DNA of 6,413 bases, from the NCBI GenBank assembly GCA_040374085.1, contig JBEIVB010000123.1:1-6413 (forward strand), given 5' to 3'. Under the pieces are notes generated by a model. That model saw only the letters and a program-made list of their open reading frames with translations, was not told the DNA's origin and made no database searches. Of this stretch, positions 5,299 through 6,413 are shown piece after piece (position 1 is the first letter of the stretch; each line of letters begins with the position of its first letter). Made by a program: the position numbers and the translations under genes. This stretch comes from JBEIVB01 sp040374085. GTDB lineage: Bacteria; Bacteroidota; Bacteroidia; UBA4408.

Positions 5299-6413
5299 AC
5301 TGAAAAAGGCAGAGCCGGCAATACTTTTGCGCTGCATACACCAAAACCAACGGCTTTGTCTCCTGAGCCTGCTCGAGCCCTCAAGGTTACGGTATCGCCA
5401 TCCTGAATGAACTTTCGAGAAGAGCCATCGGCTAAGTCAATGGGGTTTGCTCCTCTCCACGTGATCTCCAGCATAGAGCCAAAAGAACCCGCATCCGGAC
5501 CGCTGATGGTGCCCGAAGCATACACGTCGCCTACCTGAAGGTTGCAGCCGTTGGAAGTGTGGTGAACCAGCTGCTGCACCAGGTTCCAGTAGAGGTGGCG
5601 GTAATTGGATTTGCATACCACGGTTTCGGTACCTCCCTCGGGTAGAATGCTCACTTCAAGCGGAACATCGAAATGGTGATTGCCGCTGCAACGCAGGTAA
5701 GGCAGCACGGGGGGATCTTGTTGAGGACCGGCTACCCGGAAGGGCTCCAACGCTTCTAATGTTACGATCCAAGGCGAGATGGTGGAGCAAAAATTCTTTG
5801 CCAGAAAAGGCCCGAGGGGAACATACTCCCACGTTTGAATGTCGCGTGCACTCCAGTCGTTGAACAGCATGAGCCCGAAAATGGACGCTTCTGCATGGGC
5901 GGTGCTGAGGGTTTCGCCGAGCGCGGTTTCACGGCCTACCACAAAGGCCATCTCGAGCTCAAAATCGAGGGCCTTGCTTGGCCCGAAGGTGGGCAGCTCG
6001 GCATCAGGCGCCTTTGTTTGGCCGTTGGGCCGATGAAAAGATGTGCCCGAAACAGTGATGGAGGAAGCCCGTCCGTGGTATCCAATGGGTATGTGTTTCC
6101 AATTGGGAAGAAGGGCATTTGCGGGGTCGCGGAACATTTTGCCCACGTTGGTGGCGTGGTCTATGCTGGAATAAAAGTCGGTGTAGTTGGGAATGCTCAG
6201 AGGGAGGTGAAGCTGCACCTCGGCCATGGGATGCAGCACCAAATGCTGATGCTTTATGTTGGCCGAAAGTCCTTCTCCGGCGGGCGCTGTAAACAGTTCG
6301 ATGAGTCGTTTCCGAAGGGCATTGGTGATGGGTTTCCCCAGCGCAATGAAGGGGTTGAGCACCGGAGCTTCGAGGGTGTTGCCTAAGGCCAATTCACTAA
6401 AATAACCCAAACG
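5295..6413 (-). CDS. fahA: Fumarylacetoacetase, N-terminus outside window
   Basis: This cytoplasmic enzyme is the last step of tyrosine/homogentisate breakdown, splitting 4-fumarylacetoacetate into fumarate and acetoacetate. The frame is open to the right edge. Counting from the TTG codon at 6410, 371 residues are seen, and comparison with remembered animal enzymes (about 420 residues) suggests some 48 are missing. Visible landmarks are Asp78 in YTDFYSS, His85 in DHATNVG (catalytic), HGRASS at 112-117, metal ligands Glu151 and Glu153 in DFELEMAF and Asp185 in NDWSARDIQ, substrate-site Arg189, Gln192 and Lys205, the HHTSNGCNL segment (283-291) and SGTISGP (299-305). The C-terminus KVLPALPFSV is also typical, so the 3' end is intact. 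These features mark the long eukaryote-like FAH type rather than the short FAH-fold hydrolases. The stop codon overlaps the end of the HD gene; no other tyrosine catabolic gene is in view. Confidence 0.95.
   Translation of the reverse strand, partial: RLGYFSELALGNTLEAPVLNPFIALGKPITNALRKRLIELFTAPAGEGLSANIKHQHLVLHPMAEVQLHLPLSIPNYTDFYSSIDHATNVGKMFRDPANALLPNWKHIPIGYHGRASSITVSGTSFHRPNGQTKAPDAELPTFGPSKALDFELEMAFVVGRETALGETLSTAHAEASIFGLMLFNDWSARDIQTWEYVPLGPFLAKNFCSTISPWIVTLEALEPFRVAGPQQDPPVLPYLRCSGNHHFDVPLEVSILPEGGTETVVCKSNYRHLYWNLVQQLVHHTSNGCNLQVGDVYASGTISGPDAGSFGSMLEITWRGANPIDLADGSSRKFIQDGDTVTLRARAGSGDKAVGFGVCSAKVLPALPFSV

Noticed and set aside
5835..6386. + strand ORF of 183 residues antisense to fumarylacetoacetase
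   Set aside because: The opposite strand encodes an unmistakable fumarylacetoacetase with all active-site motifs; this frame shows no domain and is best explained as codon-bias shadow.
1..6413. CRISPR arrays, tRNA/rRNA genes, insertion sequences, attachment sites, toxin-antitoxin or defence genes
   Set aside because: None was seen by eye: no spaced direct repeats, transposase motifs, terminal inverted repeats or tRNA-like cloverleafs. Almost all of the window is explained by conserved housekeeping-type genes.

Overview
The window looks like an ordinary chromosomal segment of a Bacteroidota bacterium, probably from a flavobacterial or related lineage with roughly balanced GC. Three things support this. 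The divergent promoter region carries the TAnnTTTG-type -7 element on both strands. Shine-Dalgarno sequences are mostly absent. The gene set (an ADS-repeat Lys/Ala-rich protein, a lipoprotein with a K-E-E motif just after its Cys, a LolC/E-like permease, a 7TM-HD protein and a complete-type fumarylacetoacetase) is common in that phylum. The phylum call is inference, because no rRNA or marker gene is present.

Layout. At the left edge (3-516, + strand) lie the C-terminal part of a low-complexity protein built on a 12-residue repeat and, 4 bases later, a 67-residue lipoprotein. A strong intrinsic terminator follows at 569-599. From 3126 down to 553 (- strand) runs a tight three-gene cluster: acetyl-CoA acetyltransferase (thiolase), an FtsX/LolE-type ABC permease, and a 53-residue single-pass membrane protein with a C-x-x-C motif. 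The small gene starts in a TGATG overlap with the permease stop and lies tail-to-tail with the lipoprotein gene, so the lipoprotein's terminator hairpin sits inside its coding sequence. Gene 3229-5298 (+) encodes a 689-residue PgpH-like 7TM-HD phosphodiesterase, transcribed divergently from the thiolase across about 100 bases that hold two TACCTTTG boxes. At the right edge, fumarylacetoacetase (6413-5295, -) lacks its N-terminus and overlaps the end of the HD gene by 4 bases.

Function. The thiolase and fumarylacetoacetase could meet in metabolism, since acetoacetate from tyrosine breakdown becomes acetoacetyl-CoA, the thiolase substrate, but they belong to separate transcription units. The HD protein most likely degrades cyclic di-AMP at the inner membrane. 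The permease suggests envelope or lipoprotein export; its ATPase is not here.

No clearly new multi-gene system is visible. The least expected item is the 53-residue C-x-x-C membrane protein and the way its 3' end doubles as the terminator of the opposing gene.
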